From NCBI RefSeq assembly GCF_007970185.1, contig NZ_CP042431.1, forward strand, positions 3,162,001 to 3,226,000: a DNA stretch of 64,000 bases, read 5' to 3'. Positions within the stretch are counted from its first letter, which is position 1. Each line of letters opens with the position of its first letter. Positions 61,905-64,000 of this stretch are shown here, piece after piece. Source of the DNA: Pseudobacter ginsenosidimutans. GTDB lineage: Bacteria > Bacteroidota > Bacteroidia > Chitinophagales > Chitinophagaceae. Both the position numbers and the translations under genes were made by a program. The notes beneath the pieces were generated by a model. That model saw only the letters and a list, made by a program, of their open reading frames with translations, was not told where the DNA came from and made no database searches.

Positions 61905-62900
61905 ATGAAGCTGAAGAAAAAAATATATTTCTTTTCCTTGCTATCCATATTGGGAATGGGTTCCTGTGTAAAAGAAAATGACGAGCAACTGAGCAATTAC
62001 GATAACAACAAGATCAACCTGGTAGTGGCCGATAATTTCAATCTCTCTGCAATGAGCGCAACCCTGCGCCGTAGCGGCCTCGATAAACCGCTCCAGGATG
62101 GTGAGGGACCATTTACCTTACTGGCTCCTTCGGATCTTGCTTTCAATAATGCCGGTTACGGGAGTGCATTAGCGGTGCTTGGCGCCAAAGGGGATGTGAT
62201 TGCACGCATCGCGCAATATCATACCATGGATGGAAAGTATGAGCTCAGCAAACTGCCTTATCTCTTTAACCAGGAACTGCGTTCGCGTGGTGGAAAAATG
62301 TTTGCTACACACTGGATCAAGGGAAATGATACTGTGCTTACCATTAATGGCTCCCGGGTATTGGCTTCCAATATTCCTGCTTCCAACGGACTGATCCAGG
62401 TGATCAACCAGGTACTGGCGCCTTACACGCACGATCACCTGGGTGATGCTATTGCCGCTGAGAATGATATCACGCTTTTTTCACAGGCCCTGAAAACTTC
62501 CGGTGTGCTGGAAACCATCAACGGAACAGGCCCCTTCACCATATTCGCTCCCAACAATGCGGCCATGAAGGCAAGGGGCTATCAAACTGTACAACAGATA
62601 CTCGGGACCGATCCTCTGCAATTGAAAGCGCTGGTTGACTATCATGTGGTGCGCGACAGGCGATTCATTTATGATTATATCCTCAGCACCGGTTCTTCAA
62701 ACACTACAAAACAAGCCATGTTGAATGGCAATACGGTGGATATAAAACTGCTGGCAGACCCTCAGGCGCCGGGTAGCTTCAACAGCATTTCATTGCGGGG
62801 GATCGGTAATACCACTGATGTGGCATTGGTGAAAAGAGATGTGCTTACCGGTAACGGCGTATTACATGTGATCAATAATACACTTCGCATTACTCAATAG
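61905..62900 (+). CDS. Fasciclin (FAS1) domain lipoprotein, third of three
   Basis: A 331-residue lipoprotein (GMGSC lipobox). Two FAS1 domains: ~35-175 with GPFTLLAPSDLAFNNAGYGS and IARIAQYHTMDGKYELSKLP, and ~178-330 with GPFTIFAPNNAAMKARGYQT and GNGVLHVINNTLRI. It is the most regular of the three FAS1 proteins. A TonB receptor gene follows after 31 bases. Confidence 0.92.
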   Translation: MKLKKKIYFFSLLSILGMGSCVKENDEQLSNYDNNKINLVVADNFNLSAMSATLRRSGLDKPLQDGEGPFTLLAPSDLAFNNAGYGSALAVLGAKGDVIARIAQYHTMDGKYELSKLPYLFNQELRSRGGKMFATHWIKGNDTVLTINGSRVLASNIPASNGLIQVINQVLAPYTHDHLGDAIAAENDITLFSQALKTSGVLETINGTGPFTIFAPNNAAMKARGYQTVQQILGTDPLQLKALVDYHVVRDRRFIYDYILSTGSSNTTKQAMLNGNTVDIKLLADPQAPGSFNSISLRGIGNTTDVALVKRDVLTGNGVLHVINNTLRITQ

Positions 62901-62931
62901 TCTGCTTCAAAAAGATCGAAAAAAATAACTC

Positions 62932-64000
62932 ATGAAGAATATTGGAAAAGCCGGTTGTTTTCTTTTTTGCCTGGTAATGCTGCTGAGCCTTGCCGGCAAT
63001 GCGCAGGAAACTACCGGATCACTTAGCGGGAAGATAAAGGATACAGCAGGAAAGGTTGTGGCAGGAGCCAGCATCACCGCCATTCATACGGCATCGGGAA
63101 CAAAATATTCGGTAGCCACCGATGATAAGGGATTTTACTTCCTCAACAATATGCGTATCGGTAATGGATATAAGATCACAGTGTCTATGGTTGGTATGCA
63201 ACCCGAAACCAGGGAAAACGTGGATATCAGGCTGGGAGGTTCTCAGCAGCTCGATATCATCCTTACGACCGGCAGCCAGCAATTAAGCGCTGTAACCGTT
63301 TCCGCCAAAGGAAGAAAACTCAGTGCCCGTGCAGATACCTATGGAGCCGGAAAAAATATCAGTGCAGACCAGGTACGTAATATGCCCACCGTGAACAGGA
63401 GCATCACGGATATCACGAGACTAACGCCGCAGGGTAGTCGCGATAACAGTTTCGGAGGTTCTAATTTCCGTTACAATAACGTCACCATCGACGGCGCCAT
63501 CAACAATGACGCTATTGGTTTCAGTCCTTCACTCGGTGGCCAGACCGGCACTTCCGGAATGGCCGGCAGCAGCACCCGCACCAATCCTGTCTCTCTCGAT
63601 GCCATCGAGGATATGCAGGTGTATCTCGCGCCTTTCGATGTGAAGATCGGTAACTTCACAGGCGGTTCCGTGAATGCCGTTACCCGCAGCGGCACCAACA
63701 ATATTACCGGCTCTGTATATGGTTTCGGCAGATTTGCCGCCATCACGGGAAAGGACAAAGCAGGCAAACTGGGAAAGATGAACGATGATTTCTATGATTA
63801 CCAGGCCGGCTTCCGCCTCGGCTTCCCCATCATCAAAAACAAACTCTTCTTCTTCACCAACGAAGAGATCACAAAAAGACAGGATCCCACACAGCTTACT
63901 GTTGGTACGGAAGAGACCAGTCATATCCTTTCCGCTGCCGATGCTGACGCTATCAGCGGCGCGGTGAAAAATCGCTATGGCAATATCTTCGATGCCGGTA
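62932..64000 (+). CDS. Oar-like TonB-dependent receptor, N-terminal part (3' end outside window)
   Basis: The frame is open from ATG 62932 to the window end, giving ~356 residues. Signal peptide ends SLAGNAQ, followed by a carboxypeptidase-regulatory-like domain (~28-110: GSLSGKIKDTAGKVVAGASI). The plug has VRNMPTVNRSITDITRLTPQ, NVTIDGAINNDAIG and the Oar-type motif APFDVKIGNFTGGSVNAVTR, followed by LFFFTNEEITKRQ. Oar-like receptors lack a SusD partner and include protein exporters or peptide transporters. It has no STN domain, unlike the first receptor of this operon. Confidence 0.9.
   Translation, partial: MKNIGKAGCFLFCLVMLLSLAGNAQETTGSLSGKIKDTAGKVVAGASITAIHTASGTKYSVATDDKGFYFLNNMRIGNGYKITVSMVGMQPETRENVDIRLGGSQQLDIILTTGSQQLSAVTVSAKGRKLSARADTYGAGKNISADQVRNMPTVNRSITDITRLTPQGSRDNSFGGSNFRYNNVTIDGAINNDAIGFSPSLGGQTGTSGMAGSSTRTNPVSLDAIEDMQVYLAPFDVKIGNFTGGSVNAVTRSGTNNITGSVYGFGRFAAITGKDKAGKLGKMNDDFYDYQAGFRLGFPIIKNKLFFFTNEEITKRQDPTQLTVGTEETSHILSAADADAISGAVKNRYGNIFDAG

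Noticed and set aside
1-64000. CRISPR arrays, insertion sequences, tRNA or rRNA genes, prophage
   Set aside because: Looked for regular direct repeats, transposase motifs and structured RNA genes on both strands; none could be supported apart from the SAM riboswitch.

Overview
The window reads as a soil- or plant-associated member of the Bacteroidota, most likely family Chitinophagaceae. The evidence is several SusC/SusD outer-membrane pairs, two ECF-sigma/FecR/STN-receptor modules, lipoproteins with GCKKD-type lipoboxes, a DUF6377-type SusR-like regulator, and promoters with the Bacteroidota -7 element TAnnTTTG. Gene starts lack strong Shine-Dalgarno sites. The family assignment is an inference from gene content; no rRNA or tRNA gene was seen, nor any insertion sequence or CRISPR array.

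Region 1 (1-6.4 kb): the 3' end of ilvA; an apparently orphan SAM-I riboswitch with its own terminator and antiterminator; an RteC-like protein; an ECF sigma/FecR pair driving an unusual STN protein with 14 short Gly-Gln-Asn repeats; and an AraC regulator. Region 2 (6.6-13.6 kb): a TolC/RND/adaptor efflux operon ending with an aldo/keto reductase. The RND pump carries an EF-hand-like loop between its two halves. Region 3 (13.5-28.3 kb): on the minus strand, SusC-SusD followed by murQ across a 17-bp inverted repeat. On the plus strand there is a SusR-like regulator, a second SusC-SusD pair and a SusB-like GH97 glycosidase. Region 4 (28.3-33.7 kb): single genes for a secreted hypothetical protein, an M1 peptidase, an NHL-repeat lipoprotein and two small beta-barrel proteins.

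Region 5 (33.8-49.8 kb) is the most striking. A secreted GDPD-family phosphodiesterase is followed by a tightly packed 11-gene operon: LacI regulator, SusC, SusD, BACON/FGE-like lipoprotein, second GDPD, sugar-binding lipoprotein, two-domain ABC ATPase, permease, mannitol-dehydrogenase-family polyol dehydrogenase, PfkB sugar kinase and third GDPD. It closes with a terminator. Matching LacI-type palindromes precede the first GDPD and lacI. The layout suggests capture and export-side cleavage of a phosphodiester-linked sugar or polyol (for example teichoic acid or a glycerophospho-polyol), import by ABC transport, oxidation to a ketose and phosphorylation. The substrate is inferred, not shown.

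Region 6 (49.8-64 kb): a Tat-exported Gfo/Idh/MocA oxidoreductase, then a second ECF sigma/FecR pair heading a run of surface genes: an STN-type TonB receptor, two lipoproteins, three fasciclin (FAS1) lipoproteins and an Oar-like TonB receptor cut off by the window end.
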